A stretch of DNA of 47,092 bases from Lentimicrobium sp. (GTDB taxonomy: Bacteria; Bacteroidota; Bacteroidia; Bacteroidales; Lentimicrobiaceae), in assembly GCA_024709105.1 (NCBI GenBank), contig JANJXJ010000003.1, forward strand, positions 1-47,092, in the 5' to 3' direction. Within the stretch, counting starts at the first letter, position 1, and every line of letters starts with the position of its first letter. Both the position numbers and the translations under genes were made by a program. Positions 36,367 through 43,558 of the stretch are shown piece after piece. Below the pieces are notes generated by a model, which was not told where the DNA came from, searched no databases, and saw only the letters and a list, made by a program, of their open reading frames with translations.

Positions 36367-36592
36367 GTTCTATGTCCTTTTATAATGCAATCCATGCTCA
36401 GGTTGACAACCAAAGCATGTAACAATTTACAGCGCGAAACAAACACAAAACTGAGCTTTCTCATAAGTAAAAACATCAGGCAGAATTGCAGCTGTTCCGC
36501 CGCGGGCAGAGAGTTCAGCTGTTTATCCTTCACAAAAGCGGTGGAGGCCAATGAGTTTGAGGTAGGATGCGAAGTATGAAATAATCGGAAAG

Positions 36593-36635
36593 TCAGAATT
36601 AGATTTGGATTCTGATAACTTTTGAGTTAACTTTG
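36593..36635 (+). promoter_or_regulatory. Candidate promoter and operator of higBA
   Basis: An inverted repeat TCAGAAT (36593-36599) / ATTCTGA (36609-36615) overlaps a minus-33 TTTG (36604-36607), which is 20 bp from a minus-7 TAACTTTG (36628-36635). An operator over the promoter is what HigA autoregulation would need. The predicted transcript start would fall at about the GTG start codon, so the leader would be almost absent. Confidence 0.45.
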
Positions 36636-36639
36636 TCGG

Positions 36640-36984
36640 GTGGAATCTCAAAGACAAATCATCTTTCACGGAAAGTATTTTACCAACTTTTATCTGGAGC
36701 AACCAGAAAAAGTTCAGGAGAAGATTGAATTTGTTTTCAAATTGATAAGGACTGTTCAGAAGGTTCCTAAAAAATACCTTAGCCACTTGACTGGAACAGA
36801 TGGACTTTATGAAATCCGTATAGAATTTGAAAGCAATATTTATCGGATTTTCTGCTGTTTTGATAAAGAGAAATTGGTTGTTCTATTCAACGGTTTTCAA
36901 AAGAAAACTCAGAAAACACCCAGGAAAGAAATTGATTTAGCATTGAGACTTAAAGTTGAATATTTTAACTCAAAAAAGAAATGA
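36640..36984 (+). CDS. higB: HigB/RelE-family toxin (type II toxin-antitoxin)
   Basis: A 114-aa basic protein of the phage-derived Gp49/HigB group: E-K-I-E-F-V-F-K-L-I-R-T-V-Q-K-V-P near residue 27, L-T-G-T-D-G-L-Y-E-I-R-I-E near 49, and I-Y-R-I-F-C-C-F-D near 67, followed by L-F-N-G-F-Q-K-K-T-Q-K-T-P. Characterised members are ribosome-dependent mRNA interferases. The only start near the right place is GTG 36640, and no early ATG exists. The antitoxin gene begins one base past its stop, in the toxin-first order typical of higBA. Confidence 0.87.
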   Translation: MESQRQIIFHGKYFTNFYLEQPEKVQEKIEFVFKLIRTVQKVPKKYLSHLTGTDGLYEIRIEFESNIYRIFCCFDKEKLVVLFNGFQKKTQKTPRKEIDLALRLKVEYFNSKKK

Positions 36985-36985
36985 C

Positions 36986-37291
36986 ATGGACAAAGAACTG
37001 ATTAAAGATGCTGGTAACTTTGATGAGTTATTAGACATTAAATATGGTAAAATCGGAACTGTGAAACGTGACAGTTTTGAGGAACGTGCTCAATATTTTG
37101 TGATTAGTGAAATGTTGAGAGAAGCCAGAAAGGAAGCAAAAATGACACAAGAACAACTTGCCCAAAAAGTAGGAACAAAAAAGAGTTATATTTCCCGGCT
37201 TGAAAATGGAAAGTGTGACATTCAACTTTCGACACTTTACAGGATATTTGAATTTGGACTTGGAAAAAGAATTAATCTTTTAATAGGATAA
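36986..37291 (+). CDS. higA: HigA-like antitoxin with XRE helix-turn-helix
   Basis: The ATG at 36986 gives 101 aa, whereas the longer frame from a TTG at 36956 would overlap the toxin gene. Residues ~53-76 form a Cro/CI-type helix-turn-helix (M-T-Q-E-Q-L-A-Q-K-V-G-T-K-K-S-Y-I-S-R-L-E-N-G-K). The N-terminal ~45 residues likely bind the toxin. It should neutralise HigB and repress the operon. A group II intron is inserted only 9 bp after its stop, so read-through into flanking DNA is interrupted. Confidence 0.9.
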   Translation: MDKELIKDAGNFDELLDIKYGKIGTVKRDSFEERAQYFVISEMLREARKEAKMTQEQLAQKVGTKKSYISRLENGKCDIQLSTLYRIFEFGLGKRINLLIG

Positions 37292-37346
37292 AAATGCCAA
37301 ATCGAGTAGACGGCTCCGCCAGTAGTTAGCTGACGGAGTGCGCCTC

Positions 37347-38663
37347 TCACACCACTGTACGTACGGGTCTCGTATACAGCGGTTCGTTAAGATGTGGGGC
37401 AATCTTCTCATAAAGTGAAAGCATAGCCACATACCCTCTTTTGCTTAATCGGTCTAAGGTAATAGTTGTAATCAGAATCGGACTTTGAGCAACTGCCCAA
37501 CCTCCCATTCTGGTTCTGCTCCATTGGTAAGCATGATCTGGGTCAATACCGAGACGGATCAGATTTTTCCTTTTTCGTTCGGGTTTCTTCCAGTGCTTCC
37601 AGAAACAATACCTCAGACGGTTACGCACCCACCCATCGAGTTCTTTGAGTTTGCCCTGTATACTTGCCATACGGAAGTACCCAAGCCATCCTCTCTGGAG
37701 TTCGTTGAGTTTTATAATGCGTTCGTCAAAGGTTGCCGGAGTCGTTTTACGGGTGATGATTTTGATCTTCTGCTTTAACGATTTCCATCCTTTCTCGCTC
37801 ACTACCAACTGGTATTTGCCTTTCTCACCCTTTACGTAAGTGGGTACGAATCCGTATCCAAGTAAAGTAAAGTTCACAGGTTTACGTATGCCACTTTTCT
37901 CCCGATTGATAGGTAGTTTCAGCTTGTTCTTTAGGAAAAGAAAAGCTTCGTTACCCGCTTTTCGGGCTGCATAATTACTTTTGGCATAAATGCTAAAGTC
38001 ATCGGCATAGCGCACATAGCGAAGCCCCTGTTTGTCCAGTTCCTTATCCAACTCATTCAGCATGATGTTTGAAAGTAACGGGCTTAATGGGCTTCCCTGC
38101 GGAACCCCTTTTCTGCGTTTGGTGAGTTTGCCGTTTATTTGAATCGGCGCTTTCAGCCATTTGCGGATAAGGCGTAATGTGATCGGACATTTTACCTTGC
38201 GGTACAGCAACTGCAAAAGAATACAATGATCCACTTCATCGAAGAAGTTCTTCAGATCTATGTCAACAATGTGCTGATAGCCTGAATTGATGTATTCCTG
38301 TGCCTTGAGTACTGCCTGCTGGGCGTTGCGGTTGGGACGGAAACCGAAGCTGTAGTCTTCAAATTCAACCTCGAATTTCATGGCTATTACCTGCCCGACT
38401 GCTTGTTGCAGAAGACGGTCGGTAACGGTTGGAATACCCAGTAAGCGGGTTTTTCCGTTGCTTTTTGGTATTTCTACCCCCAGAATTGGCTTGGGCAAGT
38501 ATTTACACTGTCGGATTTCGGCCTCAATGTGCTGTCTGTTAATATTCAGATGGGCATAGAGATCACTGGCCTTCATACCGTCAACGCCTGCAGAACCTTT
38601 GTTCGACAGAACTTTGCGATAGGCAAGCGTTACATTCCTCCGGTTTAATACCTGTTCAATCAT
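37347..38663 (-). CDS. ltrA: Group II intron reverse transcriptase/maturase
   Basis: The frame is open from a GTG at 38726, but ATG 38663 (M-I-E-Q-V-L-N-R-R-N) matches the usual start and gives 438 aa. The reverse transcriptase domain has G-S-A-G-V-D-G-M, the Y-S-F-G-F-R-P-N-R-N-A block, G-V-P-Q-G-S-P-L-S-P-L-L-S-N and the active-site Y-A-D-D (~219-222). A maturase (GIIM) domain follows: L-N-E-L-Q-R-G-W-L-G-Y-F, then W-V-R-N-R-L-R-Y-C-F-W-K-H-W. No HNH endonuclease is visible. The final ~12 codons and the stop lie within the intron's domain V, so protein and ribozyme sequence overlap. The gene looks intact. Confidence 0.93.
   Translation of the reverse strand: MIEQVLNRRNVTLAYRKVLSNKGSAGVDGMKASDLYAHLNINRQHIEAEIRQCKYLPKPILGVEIPKSNGKTRLLGIPTVTDRLLQQAVGQVIAMKFEVEFEDYSFGFRPNRNAQQAVLKAQEYINSGYQHIVDIDLKNFFDEVDHCILLQLLYRKVKCPITLRLIRKWLKAPIQINGKLTKRRKGVPQGSPLSPLLSNIMLNELDKELDKQGLRYVRYADDFSIYAKSNYAARKAGNEAFLFLKNKLKLPINREKSGIRKPVNFTLLGYGFVPTYVKGEKGKYQLVVSEKGWKSLKQKIKIITRKTTPATFDERIIKLNELQRGWLGYFRMASIQGKLKELDGWVRNRLRYCFWKHWKKPERKRKNLIRLGIDPDHAYQWSRTRMGGWAVAQSPILITTITLDRLSKRGYVAMLSLYEKIAPHLNEPLYTRPVRTVV
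37351..37385 (-). ncRNA. Group II intron domain V hairpin
   Basis: ACCGCTGTA pairs with TACAGTGGT (one G-U pair). Above this are a two-base bulge and a four-pair upper stem (TACG/CGTA), the layout of the catalytic domain V. It is at the 3' end of the intron and overlaps the maturase C-terminus. Confidence 0.8.
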
Positions 38664-39188
38664 TCTGTGTTTACTTGTTTTTACCCTGTTCCGCCTATAG
38701 CAGGGCTTCCGTACGAGACGGATCACTGCCTAATTTGAAACATCTTCACGTTCAGTCCTTCATTGCTTCTGTGAGACTTCCGATTATCTATACCGGCTCG
38801 TATCGGGCAACTACTATGACCTCTGCTGACTTCTCATTACGGTCAGTAAATGACCCATGAGACCTCCCCTGGTAAGAGCTGTTTCCTTCCTCCAATCGCT
38901 GCGGCATCTACTATCAAACGATATTTTATTCTTCGGACGTTACAATGATGTGCTTGCTTATCCTCGTTTAATAGCCTCATATACCGTTCCTGTTCGTCAG
39001 TACCGGATTTTGCAGTCTGGCTTCCTTCACTGCTGTCGTCACCGACAACCAGCTTGCCACTTGCTATTACTTCGGGTCGTTACTCCCGCGTATAGGGGAC
39101 TTGCACCCCTTGGAAAATTATTCACACTTGTCAGGTAACTCCAAAAAGAAAATTTGTATTTTTGATCTTTTTCCAGAGCGTACAACAA

Positions 39189-39250
39189 GTGTGCGCTGCA
39201 GCCATGCAGGGCACACACATCATACACCAGCAATAAAACCAATTGCTGGT
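39189..39250. repeat. Two adjacent hairpins beside the intron insertion site
   Basis: Hairpin 1: GTGTGCGCTGCA (39189-39200) / TGCAGGGCACAC (39205-39216), 12-bp arms with one mismatch and a GCCA loop. Hairpin 2: ACCAGCAAT (39226-39234) / ATTGCTGGT (39242-39250), perfect, extendable by ATAC/GTAT after a bulge. They lie 60-120 bp from the intron's 5' end, in a 257-bp gene-free stretch. Their nature is unknown; integron attC was considered and not supported. Confidence 0.55.
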
Positions 39251-39384
39251 GCAGTATTAACCTGGAAGTTTCAGCTCTATTTCTTATACTTTACAGACAA
39301 CCTGATTTATTGTTGTCTCATCACGTACATAGAAGACTCATTTCATAACGAAAGAAGATTCTGGCAATAAAACACAAAAAAGTC

Positions 39385-40587
39385 CTACACCCGTTCAATC
39401 GCCATAGCGATGCCTTGTCCTACTCCAATGCACATGGTGCACAGGGCTTTAGACAATTTGTCTTTTTGTAATTGCCTTACTGCAGTTGTAACGATTCTTG
39501 CACCGCTCATTCCGAGGGGATGCCCGAGGGCGATGGCTCCGCCTCTTGGATTAATGCGGGCATCGTCATCAGCCAGGCCTAATTCGCGGGTGCAAGCCAG
39601 CGACTGGGCAGCAAATGCCTCATTCAGTTCGATGATGTCAAAATCATTGAGAGTAAGTCCGGTCAAAGCCAGCAATTTGCGCGTTGCAGGAACGGGGCCA
39701 ATACCCATAATGCGCGGAGGAACTCCGGCACTTTGCATTCCAATTATTCTGGCCAAAGGGGTGAGGTTGTATTTTTTAACTGCTGCGGCTGAAGCTATGA
39801 TCAGAGCTGCGGCTCCATCGTTTACACCTGAGGCATTTCCGGCGGTAATTGTACCTCCCTGACGGGTGATGGCTTTCAGTGCAGCCAGTTTCTCCACCGG
39901 AGAAAGCCTTGGATGCTCATCGGTATCGAAGATAAAAGGTTCAGCTTTGGGGCGGGGTAAAGAAACCGGGATAATTTCATCAGCAAACAAACCGGCTTCA
40001 ATAGCTTTGCTGGCCTTCAGCTGACTGCGGTAAGCAAACAAATCCTGATCTTCGCGGCTGATATTCATCTCCTGCGCAAGATTCTCGGCAGTTTCTATCA
40101 TGCTGTCAACCCCGTAAAGTTCCTGCATGCGTTTGTTTACAAACCGCCAGCCGATGGTAGTATCGTATATTTCGGTTTGCCGGGCAAAGGCTTCGGTTGA
40201 TTTACCCATCACAAAAGGGGCACGTGTCATACTTTCAACACCACCTGCAAGAATCAATTCAGCTTCACCGGCTTTGATGGCACGGGCGGCAGTTCCTATG
40301 GCTTCCATACCCGAACCACACAACCTGTTAACAGTCATACCAGGCACCTGCAATGGCAAACCCGCAAGCAGGAGTGCCATACGTGCAACATTCCGGTTGT
40401 CCTCGCCTGCCTGATTGGCGCAACCCATAATCACGTCATCAATTTGTGCAGGGTCAATTCCACTGTTGCGTTCAAGAATTGCTTTCAAAGGAATGGCAGC
40501 CAGATCATCGGCACGCACAGCAGCAAGCGATCCACCATATCGGCCAACGGGTGTGCGGATGGCATCACAAATAAAAACCTCGTTCAT
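39385..40587 (-). CDS. Acetyl-CoA C-acyltransferase (thiolase, PcaF-like)
   Basis: A 400-aa thiolase. The nucleophile is Cys90 in N-R-L-C-G-S-G; the catalytic His356 ([11 protein letters not shown]) and Cys386 (C-I-G-V-G) are present. The start [21 protein letters not shown] resembles beta-ketoadipyl-CoA thiolases, favouring the degradative reaction (beta-ketoacyl-CoA + CoA to acetyl-CoA + shortened acyl-CoA). It is the last gene of a same-strand set that also supplies a CoA-transferase and an aminotransferase, so its substrate is inferred to be a beta-ketoacyl-CoA derived from an amino acid. Confidence 0.93.
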   Translation of the reverse strand: MNEVFICDAIRTPVGRYGGSLAAVRADDLAAIPLKAILERNSGIDPAQIDDVIMGCANQAGEDNRNVARMALLLAGLPLQVPGMTVNRLCGSGMEAIGTAARAIKAGEAELILAGGVESMTRAPFVMGKSTEAFARQTEIYDTTIGWRFVNKRMQELYGVDSMIETAENLAQEMNISREDQDLFAYRSQLKASKAIEAGLFADEIIPVSLPRPKAEPFIFDTDEHPRLSPVEKLAALKAITRQGGTITAGNASGVNDGAAALIIASAAAVKKYNLTPLARIIGMQSAGVPPRIMGIGPVPATRKLLALTGLTLNDFDIIELNEAFAAQSLACTRELGLADDDARINPRGGAIALGHPLGMSGARIVTTAVRQLQKDKLSKALCTMCIGVGQGIAMAIERV

Positions 40588-40663
40588 AAAAATTCCTGAT
40601 TTAAAAAGAAACAGGCTGTTGTATCACGCAGCCTGCTTCTGGCAAATAAAATAATGTAAATTG

Positions 40664-42007
40664 TTATGCCTGAAGGTGCGGCTTAATGTGCCTGAAACTT
40701 TTCAGCATGGCATCACTCAGCAGGTCAATTTCAGGTTGCCCGATTACGGTCGAAAGCACACATGAGCAGGAGTTTATCATAATTACTCCTTCTTCATACA
40801 TCTTTTCCAAAAACATATTCATGATCATTTTGGTGTGTGCATCTTCATAACTCTCGCGATAGTTTTTGGGTGCCACTTCTCGGAAATGAACTTTGAACAT
40901 ACTTCCCTTTCCGGTGATGCTTAAGGGAATACCGGCAATTTTCCCGGCTTCCTTAATCTGATTGATCGCAATTTGAGAGAAATTGTTCAGCTTAATCATG
41001 GCTTCGCGATCGAGCATCTCCATGGCAACCTTTCCGGCAGTCATTGAAATGGGATTGGCTGAAAATGTGCCTGAAAGCGGGAATCTGAAATCGCTTCCTC
41101 CCGGATCAAGAATGTTCATAATGTCGGCCCTGCCTGCAAAAGCTCCGATAGGGAAACCACCACCGATGATTTTTCCCATGGAAGTTAAATCAGGCCTTAC
41201 TGAATAAGCAGATTGAGCGCCTTCATAATCGGCTCTGAAGCAGATGACCTCGTCAAAACACAGCAGGGCTCCGTTTTCGCGGGTCCATTTGTACAGAGCT
41301 TCTACAAACTCAGGAGTAGCCTGAACCATGCCAATGCGATGCGGAACCGGATCAATCAGCACACAGGCAATTTCGCCTGCATGGCGGTTCAGGATGTTAA
41401 TGGTACGTTCAATGTCATTGTAATGATACACCACCACATTGTCGAGTACAGCCTGAGGTGTTCCCACTACATGCGCAACACTTCTGGGGTTGTCAATGTC
41501 GCCCCAGGTAGCCGGTGAAGAACTCTGGCTCACTTCAGCGGTATCAAAACTTCCGTGGTAACCACCTTCGGCTTTGGCAATTTTAGGTTTTCCGGTAAAT
41601 GCGCGGGCAGCTTTGATCATGGCCATTACAGCTTCGGTACCCGAATTCATAAAACGGATTTTATCAAATCCGGGGACGCGGTTACAAAGCAGGGTGGCAT
41701 GTTCAATTTCTATTTCGGTGCCTATGGTATAGGCTGTACCTTTCTGCATTTGTTTGTAAACCGCCTCAATAATCTGAGGATGAGCGTGTCCGTGTATCAG
41801 CGAAGCAATGTTGTTGGCATAGTCAACTTTCTTATTTCCGTTAATATCGGTTACATAACAGCCTTTCGCTTCCGACACGTAGAAGGGATGAGGCTTGCGG
41901 AATACCACATTACGGCTTATTCCGCCAGGGAGAACTTTACAAGCTTTTTCGTACAGTTCTTCTTCCTTTTTCAGCACCTGAATGGTTTCATTGTCGTGCA
42001 TTGACAT
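40664..42007 (-). CDS. Class III aminotransferase (GSA-aminomutase/beta-amino-acid transaminase-like)
   Basis: A 447-aa PLP enzyme of fold type I: G-G-I-S-R-N near 28, N-S-G-T-E-A at 121-126, E-G-G-Y-H-G near 148, D-E-V at 252-254 and the PLP lysine Lys279 in M-G-K-I-I-G-G-G-F-P-I-G. The closest pattern is the glutamate-1-semialdehyde aminomutase subgroup. That subgroup also contains known beta-phenylalanine/beta-amino-acid transaminases and fits a role distinct from haem synthesis. It sits 20 bp after the CoA-transferase B subunit and 76 bp before the thiolase gene. I infer that it turns a beta-amino acid into a beta-keto acid. Confidence 0.87.
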   Translation of the reverse strand: MSMHDNETIQVLKKEEELYEKACKVLPGGISRNVVFRKPHPFYVSEAKGCYVTDINGNKKVDYANNIASLIHGHAHPQIIEAVYKQMQKGTAYTIGTEIEIEHATLLCNRVPGFDKIRFMNSGTEAVMAMIKAARAFTGKPKIAKAEGGYHGSFDTAEVSQSSSPATWGDIDNPRSVAHVVGTPQAVLDNVVVYHYNDIERTINILNRHAGEIACVLIDPVPHRIGMVQATPEFVEALYKWTRENGALLCFDEVICFRADYEGAQSAYSVRPDLTSMGKIIGGGFPIGAFAGRADIMNILDPGGSDFRFPLSGTFSANPISMTAGKVAMEMLDREAMIKLNNFSQIAINQIKEAGKIAGIPLSITGKGSMFKVHFREVAPKNYRESYEDAHTKMIMNMFLEKMYEEGVIMINSCSCVLSTVIGQPEIDLLSDAMLKSFRHIKPHLQA

Positions 42008-42027
42008 GACTATCAGAGTTTAACAGT

Positions 42028-42681
42028 TTAATAAAGTTTCAATTCGGCTGCGGTACAGCTTTTAAGATATTCAAAATCCACACCCGGAGCCATTTCTCTC
42101 ACAAACAGCCCGTTTTCAGTTACATCAATAACTGCCAGATCAGTGTAAATGTGGTTTACCACACCTTTTCCGGTAAGCGGATAAGTACATTCCTTAACAA
42201 TTTTAGGTTCTCCGTTTTTGGTGGTGTGCTGGGTAAACACAATGATTGTTTTTACACCTTCCACCAGATCCATGGCACCGCCTACTGCAGGAATGGCGCC
42301 GGGTTCTCCGGTTGACCAGTTGGCCAGATCGCCGTTTTCAGAAATCTGGAATGCGCCGAGCACACAGATATCAATATGCCCTCCCCTCACCATGGCAAAA
42401 CTATCGGCATGGTGAAAAAAACAAGCTCCTTTAATGGCTGTAACCGGTTTTTTACCGGCATTTATCAGCTCGTCGTCTTCCAGTTCCTTTGCTGGTGATG
42501 GTCCAACACCCAAAAGTCCGTTTTCGGTATGGAAAATAACTTCCCGGCCCTCGGGGATGTAATTGGCAACCAGTTCGGGCAATCCGATGCCCAGATTCAC
42601 ATATGCTCCATCAGGGATATCGCAGGCAATTTTACCAGCCATTTCCTCTTTGTTCCAGCCTTTTACTTCATTTAAGCCCAT
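42028..42681 (-). CDS. scoB: 3-oxoacid CoA-transferase, subunit B
   Basis: A 217-aa subunit with the catalytic Glu53 in H-T-E-N-G-L-L-G-V-G, preceded by Y-V-N-L-G-I-G-L-P and followed by G-G-A-M-D-L-V-E-G-V-K. It pairs with subunit A to move CoA from an acyl-CoA (succinyl- or acetyl-CoA in relatives) to a 3-oxoacid. Its ATG overlaps the end of the subunit A gene by 10 bp, indicating coupled translation and fixed stoichiometry. Relatives are AtoA, ScoB and PcaJ; the exact acid cannot be told from sequence. Confidence 0.94.
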   Translation of the reverse strand: MGLNEVKGWNKEEMAGKIACDIPDGAYVNLGIGLPELVANYIPEGREVIFHTENGLLGVGPSPAKELEDDELINAGKKPVTAIKGACFFHHADSFAMVRGGHIDICVLGAFQISENGDLANWSTGEPGAIPAVGGAMDLVEGVKTIIVFTQHTTKNGEPKIVKECTYPLTGKGVVNHIYTDLAVIDVTENGLFVREMAPGVDFEYLKSCTAAELKLY

Positions 42682-43388
42682 GGATACCTCCTGTTCTCCC
42701 TGATCAGCTGATTTTCGCTGACCGGATTGGCGATTTCTACCACTTTTTTTACAAAAATACCCGGAGTAACTACTATTTCGGGATCTATTTCGCCGGTTTC
42801 AACCACTTGCGAAGCCTGTACAATGGCATGACTGGCAGCCATACACATTACAGGGCCAAAATTACGTGCAGTTTTGTTGAATAACAGGTTGCCATACCGA
42901 TCGGCTATCCGGCATTTTACCAAAGCAAAATCGGCTTTGATCCCAAACTCCATTACATAGGGTTTTCCGTCGAATAAACGCATTTCCTTGCCTTCGGCCA
43001 GGGGTGTATTTACCGATGTTGGTGTAAAGAATGCAGGAATGCCGGCCCCTCCGGCTCTGATGCGCTCGGCCAGTGTACCCTGGGGAACCAGCTCAAGGTC
43101 AATTTCTCCTTTGCGGTAAAGCTCAGGAAATACCACCGAATTGGCAGTACGCGGAAACGAGCAGATCATTTTTCGTACCTGTTTGTTTTCAATCAGGGCT
43201 GCCAGTCCAATGTGTCCGTTTCCTGTATTGTTGCTGATTACGGTGAGGTCTTTGGCTCCGTGGTCAATCAGGGCATGTATCAGTTCGATGGGGCTTCCTG
43301 CCTCACCAAAACCACTGATCATTATGGTGGCTCCGTCAAAAATACCAGAAACCGCCTCCGAAGCAGATTTAACAATTTTATTGATCAT
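42672..43388 (-). CDS. scoA: 3-oxoacid CoA-transferase, subunit A
   Basis: A 238-aa subunit with the CoA-binding pattern I-M-I-S-G-F-G-E-A-G-S-P near residue 22, T-V-I-S-N-N-T-G near 49, and I-A-D-R-Y-G-N-L-L-F-N-K-T-A-R-N-F-G-P-V-M near 160, a stretch typical of PcaI/ScoA/AtoD. It overlaps subunit B by 10 bp. The radical-SAM gene ends 170 bp upstream on the same strand; the gap holds no gene, and a separate promoter there cannot be excluded. Confidence 0.93.
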   Translation of the reverse strand: MINKIVKSASEAVSGIFDGATIMISGFGEAGSPIELIHALIDHGAKDLTVISNNTGNGHIGLAALIENKQVRKMICSFPRTANSVVFPELYRKGEIDLELVPQGTLAERIRAGGAGIPAFFTPTSVNTPLAEGKEMRLFDGKPYVMEFGIKADFALVKCRIADRYGNLLFNKTARNFGPVMCMAASHAIVQASQVVETGEIDPEIVVTPGIFVKKVVEIANPVSENQLIRENRRYPWA

Positions 43389-43558
43389 AACGCAATGATT
43401 TATTGCTTATTAATTTTCAGTAATCACTGAAGATTGCCGTTTAGCTTGCGAAAGAAAACGTCAGTTGCAGAGGTTATGACAAAACAGCAATCCGGAATCA
43501 CCGGAAAAACTGTTTAGAAATCAGAAGCAATGCTGCAACCAACGTTTCCCTGCAGACT

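Larger units (their letters stand above)
37301..39127 (-). mobile_element. Group II intron, apparently full length (about 1.83 kb)
   Basis: On the minus strand the element starts GTGTG at 39127 and ends ...CTACTCGAT at 37301, fitting group II consensus ends. A domain V hairpin occupies 37385-37351 (9-bp lower stem, two-base bulge, short upper stem), followed by a domain VI-like stem. Exon pairing can be read by eye: IBS1 CTGACAA (39134-39128) with EBS1 TTGTCGG (39048-39042, one G-U pair), and IBS2 GTTAC (39139-39135) with EBS2 GTAAC (39083-39079). The rejoined exon is CTGACAA|TTGGCA, a near-palindrome. The insertion lies just after higA, in opposite orientation. Confidence 0.88.

Noticed and set aside
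36385-36579. Small frames on both strands before higB
   Set aside because: No conserved features or credible start; they lie in the gap between repeat copy B and the higBA promoter.
39128-39260. Integron attC site
   Set aside because: Strong stems exist, but no paired RYYYAAC/GTTRRRY core boxes were found and there is no integrase in the window.
39101-39370. 89-codon plus-strand frame across the intron end and twin hairpins
   Set aside because: It starts inside the group II intron and passes through both hairpins; no family resemblance or signal, so it is probably chance.
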